Assembly (NCBI RefSeq): GCF_003999255.1
Contig: NZ_CP034791.1
Location: 1 to 64,000, forward strand
Source of the DNA: Caldicellulosiruptor changbaiensis
GTDB taxonomy: Bacteria; Bacillota; Thermoanaerobacteria; Caldicellulosiruptorales; Caldicellulosiruptoraceae
Reading direction: 5' to 3'
Length of the DNA: 64,000 bases
Shown here: piece by piece, positions 44,783 through 53,559 of the stretch
How positions within the stretch are numbered: position 1 is the first letter of the stretch
How the letters are laid out: every line of letters begins with the position of its first letter
Position numbers and translations under genes: made by a program
Notes under the pieces: generated by a model
The model's input: the letters and a program-made list of their open reading frames with translations, nothing else
Database searches by the model: none
What the model was told of the DNA's origin: nothing

Positions 44783-45694
44783 ATGGGAAAGAAGTTTTTG
44801 AGTTTTTTAGGGGCAAACAACTACACACCTAGCACATACACGTTAAATATTTTGGATAAAAATGATTCAAAGTATGCAAAGTACACGCAGGTAGTCTTAC
44901 TAGAGAAGATTTGCAATCAGTGGGATGAAGATGCAAAAGGGTTCATATTTGTTACACAAGAAGCAAAGAGGGTAAACTGGGATGGTGGAGATGAAAATAA
45001 TCAAAGTTTGAAAAGAGAAATTGAAAAACTAAAAGAGGCAGGAACTATTAAATTTGAAGTTGAAGCCGTTGAAATACCCAATGGTTTTTCGGAACAAGAT
45101 ATTTGGAAGATTTTTGAAATAGTAGTTAATCATATTGAGGAAGAGGACGAGATAGTCTTTGACATAACTCATGGCTATAGGTATTTACCAATGCTTATTG
45201 TTGTTATGTTAAGCTATCTAAAAACAGTAAAAAATATTAATATTTTGGGTATATATTATGGACTTTTTGAAGTAAAGGATAGCAACAAGCCAATTCTAAA
45301 TTTTACTCCATTCATAGACCTTTTGGATTTGAGCTTTGGAGTGAGTGCATTCCTGCATTTTGGAGATGGTTCGTATCTTGAAAATACATTGCTTTGTAAA
45401 AAGGATGTTTGTGTTAAAAACGAAAAGCAAAAACTTATCCAAAGTGGTTTGGATATAGAGATAGCTGAAAAGAAGATTGAAAAGATGTTTGCTTCAAACG
45501 AGTGGTTCAAAGGAATAAACGATTTAATCAGCTTTGCAAAGTCTTTGAGAAATTTTACTGATTCTATCTTTACTCTAAGAGGCAGATGTACACAGAATCG
45601 CGATGAGTCAATTTTTGCTGCTCACAAAGATTTAAGAGAAAAAATTGAAAAGGTTCAAAACTTGGATGCAGATATTTCAAGCCTCTCAAATTAA
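44783..45694 (+). CDS. CARF-domain effector, DxTHG (TM1812/Csx2-type) family, sensor part
   Basis: 303 residues. The CARF fold starts KKFLSFLGANNYTPSTYTL, and the family signature DITHGYRYLPML places D127, T129, H130 and G131 (DxTHG). The CARF domain would bind cyclic oligoadenylate made by Cas10. It then runs into a helical region and stops at 45694 without any HEPN motif; the HEPN part is the next gene, overlapping by one base (TAATG). Related proteins carry both parts in one chain. GGAGG lies 12 nt upstream. It is the seventh gene of the csm unit. Confidence 0.85.
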   Translation: MGKKFLSFLGANNYTPSTYTLNILDKNDSKYAKYTQVVLLEKICNQWDEDAKGFIFVTQEAKRVNWDGGDENNQSLKREIEKLKEAGTIKFEVEAVEIPNGFSEQDIWKIFEIVVNHIEEEDEIVFDITHGYRYLPMLIVVMLSYLKTVKNINILGIYYGLFEVKDSNKPILNFTPFIDLLDLSFGVSAFLHFGDGSYLENTLLCKKDVCVKNEKQKLIQSGLDIEIAEKKIEKMFASNEWFKGINDLISFAKSLRNFTDSIFTLRGRCTQNRDESIFAAHKDLREKIEKVQNLDADISSLSN

Positions 45695-46173
45695 TGGTGG
45701 AAAAGATAAAACAGAAAACTCAGAAGTTTGAAAATGCCGATAACCTTATAGTTGGGGAAGAAGTTATCAAGTGGTGCAAAGAGTATTCCCTTATAGCTGA
45801 AGGATATGTTGCGTTAGAGGAAACTATGATAACCTATCTTTGCAGGGTTTTAGGAGTTGATGAGAATGATTCAGATGTTAGAAAACTTGTTTCTGCTGCA
45901 GCAACCAAAAAGAGTAAGCAGAAAAATGAACAAATAGAGACAAAGAATATATATGAAGCTGAGACAAAAGAGAATGAAAAAATACATGAGATGGCTAAAA
46001 GTATTCCGATAGAAATTGCAGGTTTTATTGAGAGGATAAAGGCAAAAAGAAACTCAGTGATGCATTTTGGCTTTACTAAAGACAGGATAGGGAGTGGGAA
46101 AATAATCAAAGAGTTTGAGGAGCTTGTTGAAGAGGCACTCAAATTACTATCTCAAACAAAAAATCAAGTTTAA
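45694..46173 (+). CDS. HEPN-domain partner of the CARF effector
   Basis: 159 residues, all helical, beginning on the TAATG overlap with the CARF gene. The HEPN RNase motif R-x4-H is visible as AKRNSVMHFGF (R119, H124). A charged Lys/Glu linker (KKSKQKNEQIETKN) lies near 72-95. It corresponds to the C-terminal half of one-chain DxTHG proteins. The two proteins would need to bind each other for cyclic-oligoadenylate-controlled RNA cleavage. Coupled translation would keep them equimolar. Alternatively this is a recent frameshift split; no other lesion is visible. Confidence 0.8.
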   Translation: MVEKIKQKTQKFENADNLIVGEEVIKWCKEYSLIAEGYVALEETMITYLCRVLGVDENDSDVRKLVSAAATKKSKQKNEQIETKNIYEAETKENEKIHEMAKSIPIEIAGFIERIKAKRNSVMHFGFTKDRIGSGKIIKEFEELVEEALKLLSQTKNQV

Positions 46174-46197
46174 AAAATTTGGAAAAATTAAAAATCA

Positions 46198-46232
46198 GCC
46201 ACAGAGAGCCTTTTGCTCTTTGTGGCTTTTTT
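46198..46232. terminator. Terminator between the csm operon and array 4
   Basis: GCCACAGAGAGC (46198-46209) pairs with GCTCTTTGTGGC (46215-46226, one mismatch), followed by TTTTTTGC. It would stop the csm transcript and lies 24 bp from the decayed end of array 4. Confidence 0.78.
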
Positions 46233-46255
46233 GCTTTAAAGTCCTCACTTTTTCT

Positions 46256-47247
46256 GTTTAAATCCTTAAATTTGAAGACTACAAGCCCCAACTCTTCCTT
46301 AAATCCCCAAAGGGCAGGCTACAAACATGAAGATTTAAACGACTATTCGATTGTGCTGAAAGTGTTTCAATCCCCAAAGGGCAGGCTGCAAACCGAATTA
46401 GAGTACAGGGTTGGAACATTGGTGCAACCGTTTCAATCCCCAAAGGGCAGGCTACAAACAAATCAATATTTGTCTTCTTCTTTTTATGTTTGTAGGTTTC
46501 AATCCCCAAAGGGCAGGCTACAAACTTGTTGAATGGTAAGTATTGGTTATGTACTAAATAGTTTCAATCCCCAAAGGGAAGGCTACAAACCGTGGGCGGG
46601 GCGGCTGAGGGCAAGAAAAGAAGAAGTTTCAATCCCCAAAGGGAAGGCTACAAACACAAGAGGCAGACCTCTTACCCTGGCACGTCTTGAGTTTCAATCC
46701 CCAAAGGGAAGGCTACAAACCCAGAGAGTGATTTTGGACAGGCAGCAGCAAAGAAAGTTTCAATCCCCAAAGGGAAGGCTACAAACAAAGATTGAGAATC
46801 ACATTATTGACATTAAAAGAATGTTTCAATCCCCAAAGGGAAGGCTACAAACCTTTGATGGGTGGCGTTGCAACGTCACTAATCATGTGTTTCAATCCCC
46901 AAAGGGAAGGCTACAAACCCGCTAACATGAAAAAGGAGGCAGTTTTAAATGGTTTCAATCCCCAAAGGGAAGGCTACAAACACAACTACACCATACAACT
47001 TGGGTTGGTTAAAGACGTTTCAATCCCCAAAGGGAAGGCTACAAACAAAAACATGCGAAGGAGGAGATACTCAATGACTAAACAGTTTCAATCCCCAAAG
47101 GGAAGGCTACAAACATAGCTTTTAAAAGTCCTAAGTAGCCTTCTTGAATCGTTTCAATCCCCAAAGGGAAGGCTACAAACCAGATTTATCACAATGGGGG
47201 AAAATTCCTTATTTAAAGTTTCAATCCCCAAAGGGAAGGCTACAAAC
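46256..47247 (-). CRISPR. CRISPR array 4 (16 repeats, 15 spacers)
   Basis: Repeats start at 46256 (degenerate), 46297, 46364, 46430, 46496, 46561, 46626, 46691, 46757, 46823, 46889, 46952, 47017, 47085, 47151 and 47218. Numbers 2 to 5 have GGGC; numbers 6 to 16 have GGGA. Repeat 3 has a CTGCAAAC end. The gap between the first two repeats is only about 10 bp, as in array 3. The leader is on the right, so the newest spacers are at 47181-47217. Confidence 0.97.
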
Positions 47248-47498
47248 ACGTTAAAAGACTTAATTTTATTATATCAAGATTATACACCCATGTCAATGTT
47301 TTTATATCAAAACATCTGTGAAAAACTCACATCAAGCCAGAAAAATCAGACTATATAACCACCTCAAAGCCTTCCGTCTATCCAGCTACTGCCAGAAGTT
47401 TTGCAAAAACCATGCCAAATCTTTTTGAAACCGCATACAAATCAACCTTTAGAATTTTACTACCTGAGGTCGACAGATGTGACTTTTGGTCAAAATGA
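47248..47498 (-). promoter_or_regulatory. CRISPR leader 4 with sigma-A promoter
   Basis: Minus-strand TTGACA (47291-47296), 17-bp spacer, TATAAT (47268-47273), 20 bp from the first repeat. CCTTCCGTCTATCCAGCT, GGTCGAC (about 47468) and GACTTTTGGTCAAAATG are conserved. Confidence 0.88.
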
Positions 47499-47572
47499 AA
47501 TAATATAAATTGTCTTTCGAATAATAACTCAAAAGTTGAAATCTCTATTCTGCTGCTTGCTAAAACAATAAA

Positions 47573-47603
47573 AGCCACAAGCAGCATCAAAAACGCTTGT
47601 GGC
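47573..47603 (-). terminator. Terminator after the Rpn gene
   Basis: GCCACAAGC (47573-47581) pairs with GCTTGTGGC (47595-47603). On the minus strand it is followed by TTTTATTGTTTTA. It lies 26 bp past the Rpn stop codon. Confidence 0.65.
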
Positions 47604-47628
47604 AAAAGGATATTTTTCAAAATTTCAA

Positions 47629-48588
47629 TCAATTTCTATGCTTTACACGAAGTTCTTTTATTCTCTCAAGCGAAAGCCCTGTAATCTCTGCTATCTCCTC
47701 ATCTTTGTAACCTTTTAAAATCATCCTCTCAGCTGTCTCTATTCTGCTCTGCTCAAAACCTTGCTGAAGTCCTTGCTGAAGTCCTTCAAAAATCAACTCT
47801 TCTTTTATCTTTCTCAAATTCTGAAATAGTGGCATAACTTTTTCACCCCCTCTTACACTCTCATCAATCGCTCTTTTGGCAGCCTCAACTTCTATCTCAT
47901 CAAGCTCCCTCAAAGCAGCTGGCAAACATACCTTCAATACCTCTATCTCCTTCTCCTCTGCACCCAATAAATATTCTCCAAGCTCTAAAATTAGCCTCTC
48001 TAACTCCTCATACCTTTTTATCCTGTTGAGCTTCAATATTAAGCTCAGTATGTCTTTTACCTGCAAAATGCTTTCTGCTTGGTTTAAGTCAATCAATATA
48101 TACTCAAAATCAATTACGCAATTTCCAAACTCCTCAAATCCTAAAATCTTTTCCTTAAGTCTTCTTGCGGCTGTCCACCTGTCTTCCCCGTCGTAAAATA
48201 CTATCGGCACAACTGCCGGTAATGTAAATCCCTTTTTCTTTATTTCCCCTCTGTCAAAATCCTTGATATAGTCTCTGTATATATCTGTGATGTAAAACAA
48301 AAGCCTCAAGGGCATTGAATGGTCAACTGAAGACTGGTGTTCAAACAAAATGTAAAAGATAATTTCTTTTTCTTTTAAGCTTACTTTATAAAGCAAATCA
48401 CTTTCTTCTTGAGAAAAATCAGGTAGCACATAGCTTTTGTCAATTCTTTCAAGCTGGTCTTCTGTAAGATTTTTGAATATTCCAATCTCATCAAGCCTTT
48501 TCAGAAGCCTGAGGAAAATGCTTTTGTTAGAGAATATGTATTTGTACTCAAGGTCGTTTATGTTATGAGGGAGCTGGTTATTATTCAT
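47629..48588 (-). CDS. Rpn family recombination-promoting nuclease / putative transposase
   Basis: About 319 residues from ATG 48588 (site CAGGTG). It is a PD-(D/E)xK-type protein: DLEYKYIFSNKSIFLRLLKRL, ESDLLYKVSLKEKEIIFYILFEHQSSVD (the E-x-Q nuclease pattern) and AVVPIVFYDGEDRWTAARRLKEKI. It ends with a coiled coil of repeated QQGLQQGFEQ and a helix-turn-helix-like ETAERMILKGYKDEEIAEIT. Rpn proteins cut DNA and promote RecA-independent recombination in E. coli. It lies between array 4's leader and array 5's oldest end. Confidence 0.88.
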   Translation of the reverse strand: MNNNQLPHNINDLEYKYIFSNKSIFLRLLKRLDEIGIFKNLTEDQLERIDKSYVLPDFSQEESDLLYKVSLKEKEIIFYILFEHQSSVDHSMPLRLLFYITDIYRDYIKDFDRGEIKKKGFTLPAVVPIVFYDGEDRWTAARRLKEKILGFEEFGNCVIDFEYILIDLNQAESILQVKDILSLILKLNRIKRYEELERLILELGEYLLGAEEKEIEVLKVCLPAALRELDEIEVEAAKRAIDESVRGGEKVMPLFQNLRKIKEELIFEGLQQGLQQGFEQSRIETAERMILKGYKDEEIAEITGLSLERIKELRVKHRN

Positions 48589-48636
48589 TGTTTTCACCTG
48601 AGGAGTTCTTCTGAAAACATTATAGCAGATGGGAAG

Positions 48637-48657
48637 GAAAATATCAAACATATTTTC
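48637..48657. repeat. Inverted repeat shared by two Rpn gene upstream regions
   Basis: GAAAATAT-CAAAC-ATATTTTC, perfect 8-bp arms. The identical sequence, with several more matching bases on each side, occurs at 60530-60550, at nearly the same distance from the other Rpn start. It may mark the mobile element's outer end or an operator. Confidence 0.7.
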
Positions 48658-48672
48658 TTATCCTCTTCTTCT

Positions 48673-49499
48673 GCATCAATCCCCAAAGGGAAGGCTACAA
48701 ACATATGCTGCGACTTGGACAGCTGGTACAAATCTTGTGTTTCAATCCCCAAAGGGAAGGCTACAAACTGAAACTGCTTTTGTTTTTGAAGATGCAAAAG
48801 TTATGTTTCAATCCCCAAAGGGCAGGCTACAAACAATGATAGAAGAATACATTATGAAATTAAAAAATCCGTTTCAATCCCCAAAGGGCAGGCTACAAAC
48901 CAAAATAGTAGGGATTTAATTCCGAGTAATTTTGTAGTTTCAATCCCCAAAGGGCAGGCTACAAACATTAGGTGGAACGGTAACAGTTCAATTAAGGAAA
49001 GACGTTTCAATCCCCAAAGGGCAGGCTACAAACCTTTGCTGGCAAGATATATACGCAAGAAAGAAGAATGTTTCAATCCCCAAAGGGCAGGCTACAAACT
49101 AGGATTCGAAGAGGGCTTGACTTTGGTTATGCAGTGTTTCAATCCCCAAAGGGCAGGCTACAAACCACTCTGGGCTGACCTACTGCTTGGTGAAAGGCCA
49201 GTTTCAATCCCCAAAGGGCAGGCTACAAACCAGCAAACTTGACATGTATAATGAGGCTACAAAAAATGCGTTTCAATCCCCAAAGGGCAGGCTACAAACA
49301 GTAAGGAGGGGATTTTATGACAGTATGGGAAATGGTGTTTCAATCCCCAAAGGGCAGGCTACAAACGAATGACATTGTCAGAAATTGCGAGATATGCATT
49401 GCAAGTTTCAATCCCCAAAGGGCAGGCTACAAACATATTAGCTTAAATACCAAAGACCAAGTGAGAGTAGTTTCAATCCCCAAAGGGCAGGCTACAAAC
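48673..49499 (-). CRISPR. CRISPR array 5 (13 repeats, 12 spacers)
   Basis: Repeats start at 48673 (altered end GCATC), 48739, 48805, 48871, 48937, 49004, 49070, 49136, 49201, 49270, 49337, 49405 and 49470. The two oldest carry GGGA, the remaining eleven GGGC, the reverse of array 4. No terminator is seen between its oldest end and the Rpn gene 85 bp away, so the CRISPR transcript may read into that gene. Confidence 0.97.
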
Positions 49500-49749
49500 A
49501 CGTAAAAAAGCTTGATTTTATTATATCAAGATTATACACCCATGTCAATGTTTTTATATCAAAACATCTGTGGAAAACTTAAATCAGCCCAGAAAAATCA
49601 GACTATATAACCACCTCAAAGCCTTCCGTCTATCCAGCTACTGCCAAAAGCTTTTAAAAAGCCACATCAAATCTGAATGAAAACGCATACAAATTAACCC
49701 TTAAAATTTTACTACCTAAGGTCGACGGATATGACTTTTGGTCAAAATG
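49500..49749 (-). promoter_or_regulatory. CRISPR leader 5 with sigma-A promoter
   Basis: Minus-strand TTGACA (49543-49548), 17-bp spacer, TATAAT (49520-49525), 20 bp from the first repeat. Nearly identical to leader 4 through most of its length, ending in GGTCGAC (about 49720) and GACTTTTGGTCAAAATG. From 49750 to 49973 there is no gene that I can support. Confidence 0.88.
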
Positions 49750-49973
49750 TTGGTTTTATGCACATTTGCCGCATATATTCTCATCTATTGCTTGTAACTT
49801 CCATATAAGCTCCTTTCTTACCAAATTTATTGTTCCTCACAACGAGCAAAATAATTTTAATTCTATCTTTTCTACAAACTTCGTAAATTTTTTGACCTCA
49901 AAATTTTTAAAGACAGTTATTAAAATTATTCTTGTCTGTCAAGCCATGCCTTTCAAAAGGGAATGAAATAAAA

Positions 49974-50924
49974 ATGTGCCTGCTTGTATATGACGTTATG
50001 AGGATAGCAAAAGAAAATCACTCTTCGGTATGTGTTCGTTATTCCAATTCATTCTATCAGAGAAAAAGCACTTGTGAAAAGTGTCTTCCAAAGGTTCACT
50101 TCGGAAGGAAGAACAATAGCAATGTTCGTGATTATGACTGCAAGAATATGATATACTATTATTGCGGAAGATACTCTCTTAAGCATGCTGGCGAGATCTT
50201 CATGCTTCTTGAACAGATTAACTCCAGGCTTCCAGACAATCCCAGGATTCTTTCAGTTGGTTGTGGACCGTGCACAGATCTTTTTGGATTTGAAGCGTAC
50301 TATAGAAAGTACAAGCCTAAAAGTATGATTGAATACCATGGATTTGAAAAGAGCATGCTTTGGAATGAGGTTCACAGATTTATCATACAACACGGCAAGA
50401 AGCATAAGTTGGCAAGAGTTGAAGTGACGTACATGGATGCGATTAATGAATTTCATAAGATTGAGGATATTATGAGGTGCGAAAAGCCCAATATCATCTC
50501 ATTTCAGTACGTTCTTTCAGACATGGCAAAATACTATGATGTAGCTTTTGTTAAGAGGTTTGCTGAGAAATTTGTTGTAAAAGCTTTCGATATATTGCCA
50601 AAATCTACTATGATAATTTTCAACGATACAAACGTCACACAACAGTATGCTTTGAGGAATCCTGAAGAAGTAAAAGGAAGAGAAATCCTTGATTATTTGG
50701 CTCGAAAGTTTTGGACCAATTACAATATCGCAGTGTTAAAATATTACTTTCCATACAACAGTGACCTAAGCCTTTGTTTTGGTTGTGCTCATTCAAAGTG
50801 TGATATTGACATGGAAAGTGTTCCAGAGGAATTAAAGAACTATTTTGAGATGTGGAATCAGTACAGAAGTGCACAGCTTGTGTTTGTTAAAAATGCTGAT
50901 GTTAGTTTAGCAAAAAGGGGCTGA
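49974..50924 (+). CDS. SAM-binding (methyltransferase-like) protein of unknown target
   Basis: 316 residues from ATG 49974 (site AAAGGGAATG). The N-terminal 75 residues carry cysteines (CEKCLPKVHFG ... DYDCKN ... YYYCGRYS) that could bind metal. A Rossmann motif ILSVGCGPCTDLFGFEAYY follows at about 91-109, with YHGFEKSMLWNEVH as the strand-2 region. IFNDTNVTQQYAL lies later. It is a class I methyltransferase-like fold, but I do not recognise the family. Its stop is 1 bp from the start of a DUF1848 gene, so the two form a tight pair beside the type III locus. Confidence 0.6.
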   Translation: MCLLVYDVMRIAKENHSSVCVRYSNSFYQRKSTCEKCLPKVHFGRKNNSNVRDYDCKNMIYYYCGRYSLKHAGEIFMLLEQINSRLPDNPRILSVGCGPCTDLFGFEAYYRKYKPKSMIEYHGFEKSMLWNEVHRFIIQHGKKHKLARVEVTYMDAINEFHKIEDIMRCEKPNIISFQYVLSDMAKYYDVAFVKRFAEKFVVKAFDILPKSTMIIFNDTNVTQQYALRNPEEVKGREILDYLARKFWTNYNIAVLKYYFPYNSDLSLCFGCAHSKCDIDMESVPEELKNYFEMWNQYRSAQLVFVKNADVSLAKRG

Positions 50925-50925
50925 G

Positions 50926-52026
50926 ATGGTGATAATAAGTGCAAGTAGAAGGACAGATATTCCAGCCTTCTATGGCGATTGGTTTATAAACAGAATAAAA
51001 GAAGGTTTTGCAATGTACCGAAATCCTATGAGACTGACTCAGGTTTTTGCAGTATCGCTCCATCCAAAAGATGTTGATGCCATAGTTTTCTGGACAAAGA
51101 ATCCTAAGAATTTTTTGGACAAGCTCAAATACCTGGAGGAATACACTTATTATTTTCAGTTCACAATTACCCCTTATGGAAAAGACATAGAGCCTGGCAT
51201 TCCTTCGAAGGATGAGGTTATCGAAACCTTTATAGAGCTTTCAAACATGATAGGCAAAAAGAGAGTTATCTGGCGGTATGACCCTATAATTATCACAGAT
51301 AAGATGGATTTGGAATACCACAAAGAAAAGTTCGAAGAGCTTTGCGAAAAGCTTTCACCCTATACGCAAAAGTGCATAATAAGCTATGTTGACTTTTACA
51401 GCAAGGCAGTGGATGAGTTAAATAGAATAAATGCCAAAGATCTTGCGGCAGAAGAGCTTTACAATCTCTTTGGTGCGATGGGCAGCATTGGGAAAAAGTA
51501 TAACCTCAGTGTTGAGACCTGTGCAGAAGATCTACCGGTCGAACAACTGGGGCTAAAAAAAGCGCATTGTGTAGATGGCGAGCTTATTTTGCAGCTAAAA
51601 AGAGAAAAGGACCCATACTGGACAGCAAGCTTTAAAAAAGACAAAAACCAGCGTCAGGTGTGCGGATGTGTCCAGAGTATAGACCTTGGGATATTCAACA
51701 CATGCAAACACTTTTGCACTTACTGCTATGCAAATTTTAGCAGAAATTCAATCCTCAAAAATGCGGAAAAATATGATGTCAACTCACCACTTCTGTGTAG
51801 TAGACTTGATCTTGAAAAGGATGAAATAAGAATAAGGGAAAAAGATGGCTCTATAAAACTTGACAGGGAAGCTATTTTGAAAGCTGAGGCAAACCAAAAA
51901 GAATTAATGACACAGCTTGATTTTTACGAATATGAAAAAATTTCTCTTGAAGATAATTCTAATAATTGGCTTGTGGAAAAAATTTTGGGTTATCTCAAAA
52001 AAACAAAACAGGGAACTTTGTTGTAA
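50926..52026 (+). CDS. DUF1848 family protein
   Basis: 366 residues. It opens VIISASRRTDIPAFYGDWF and continues VSLHPKDVDAIVFWTKNPKNF and VIWRYDPIIITDKMD, the conserved DUF1848 text, with a TIM-barrel-like character. Near the C-terminus it has C246-G-C248 and a C-x3-C-x2-C group at 260, 264 and 267 (TCKHFCTYCYANF), likely an iron-sulfur site of the radical-SAM spacing but at an unusual position. The biological role of DUF1848 is unknown. It is directly downstream of the SAM-binding protein gene, so a joint modification reaction is plausible. Confidence 0.85.
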   Translation: MVIISASRRTDIPAFYGDWFINRIKEGFAMYRNPMRLTQVFAVSLHPKDVDAIVFWTKNPKNFLDKLKYLEEYTYYFQFTITPYGKDIEPGIPSKDEVIETFIELSNMIGKKRVIWRYDPIIITDKMDLEYHKEKFEELCEKLSPYTQKCIISYVDFYSKAVDELNRINAKDLAAEELYNLFGAMGSIGKKYNLSVETCAEDLPVEQLGLKKAHCVDGELILQLKREKDPYWTASFKKDKNQRQVCGCVQSIDLGIFNTCKHFCTYCYANFSRNSILKNAEKYDVNSPLLCSRLDLEKDEIRIREKDGSIKLDREAILKAEANQKELMTQLDFYEYEKISLEDNSNNWLVEKILGYLKKTKQGTLL

Positions 52027-52296
52027 AGAGGGCTATTTATACTTCTCTTTGCAGCTTTTTCTTTTTTTAGAGGAGAAAATAGGGTATAATTAAATTATAC
52101 TGAAGAAAGATTTAGCAATAAATGCAAAATGTTTTTCTGAGGAAAGACAAACGGTATAATGTCAAGGGGGTTTTTTAAAAAATTTTTTTAGATAATTAGG
52201 GCAAAAAAGACAATAAAATACCGAGCCGCTCAGCATGGAAAAATTTAACTGGCAGCTTGTTTGGGAAAGATTATTAAATTAAAAAATTGGGACTAA
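52027..52296 (+). other. Noncoding spacer before the IS110 element
   Basis: 270 bp with no gene. It is AT-rich, with runs such as GGGGGTTTTTTAAAAAATTTTTTTAG near 52168, split here only for description. It may hold the right end of the IS110-type element that follows on the minus strand, but I cannot place the boundary. Confidence 0.4.
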
Positions 52297-53542
52297 CTAA
52301 GTATTGTAAACATCACCTCTTTCTTGATATATTTGACCTTTGCTGAGCATGGCAAAGATCAAAGGAATTAAGCGTCTTGCGGTTAGGACGAGGGCACGTT
52401 TATGCTGATGCTTGGTAACCTCTGAGAACTTCTTGTTGTAGAAGGCTTTGTAGCGTACTGTGTGCACCCTTACACAGTTAGCAGCTTCAACAAGATAGTA
52501 TCTCAGGTATTGGTTACCACACTTAGCTAATGAGACATCTTGGGCATTGAAGTTGCCTGATTGGTACTGAGTCCAAACAAGGCCAGAATACTTTGCCAAA
52601 GCAGCTTCATTTTTGAAGCGCTTGATATCACCGATTTCAGCGATGATGCCGGCTGCAAGAACATCTCCTATGCCAGGGACGGTTGTTAATGTTTGAGAGA
52701 AAGCTTTAAGAAGTTTTGAGATTTCTTTGTCGAGTTTTTTAAGTTGTTCTTGCATAAATCTAATGTTTTCAAGGGTCATAGACAAAGCTAAGTCATTTGC
52801 CTCAGCCAACAGAGGATGTAATCTGTATGAACGCTTGAGCCTCGGTTTTAAGTATTTCAGCGATTTTATTGACATCTGAGAGTCTATTGTTGCCGTTATC
52901 GGATACGAATTTAATTAAGTCTTCTAAAGGCATAGAAGCGATATCATCAGGTGTAAAGTTTTCGATGATAGCACAAGAAGCTTTACCGAAGATATCTGAA
53001 AATGGACAGTCTTGAGAATAAGTAGAGAATTTAAGGTATATGAGATTGAGAGCTCTGTTTTTTTCGCGAGTTAGATTGTGAACAAGATGATAGCGCATTC
53101 TGGTAAGGCGTTGTAGTGCAGCATATTTAAAATCAGGCAAAGGTGTTGGGTTGAGTTTGCTGAACCTGACACATTCAGCGATGATAATTGCATCGATGCT
53201 ATCTGTTTTAGGCAAGAAAGTGTAGATTTTTTTGAAGCCTTTGACTATGCTTGGGTTGAGAACATAAAAAGTTGGTTTATATGGCAGCAGTTCAGATGAA
53301 GAAGCAAGATACAAGTGCAGATGCCAAGCGTAATGTGAAGTTGCTTCCATGCCAAACTTAATACAGGATAGATTATACTGGCTGAGGCAGTCAATAACTC
53401 TTTTGATTAATTCGTTAGCGCCTTCTTGATCATTAGGCAAGGAAAAAGGTTTTTTAATCAAGTGATTACCGGCATCATCGATGAAGAAGATAGAATTTGA
53501 CTGACTACTGATATCAATGCCCACGATTAAAGTATTTGGCAA
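52297..53542 (-). pseudogene. IS110 family transposase 1, frameshifted
   Basis: Two overlapping frames make one IS110 transposase. The first (53542 to 52802, TTG start after GGAGGT) has the DEDD-type RuvC part: LIVGIDISSQSNSIFFID, FGMEATSHYAWHL and PKTDSIDAIIIAECVRF. The second (to 52297) has the Tnp_IS110 C-terminal part: LTTVPGIGDVLAAGIIAEIGDIKRF and AKYSGLVWTQYQSG. The frame changes near 52825-52832, between AQA and SYRL. IS110 genes are normally one frame, so this copy is probably inactive unless frameshifting occurs. Confidence 0.88.
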
Positions 53543-53559
53543 TTTGAAGACCTCCTTTT

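Noticed and set aside
47378-47632. 84-codon frame on the minus strand in leader 4
   Set aside because: It overlaps the conserved CRISPR leader and terminator and has no ribosome binding site. Its sequence conservation is explained by the leader.
49766-49966. 66-codon frame after leader 5
   Set aside because: It has no ribosome binding site, composition typical of AT-rich noncoding DNA, and overlaps the upstream region of the next gene.
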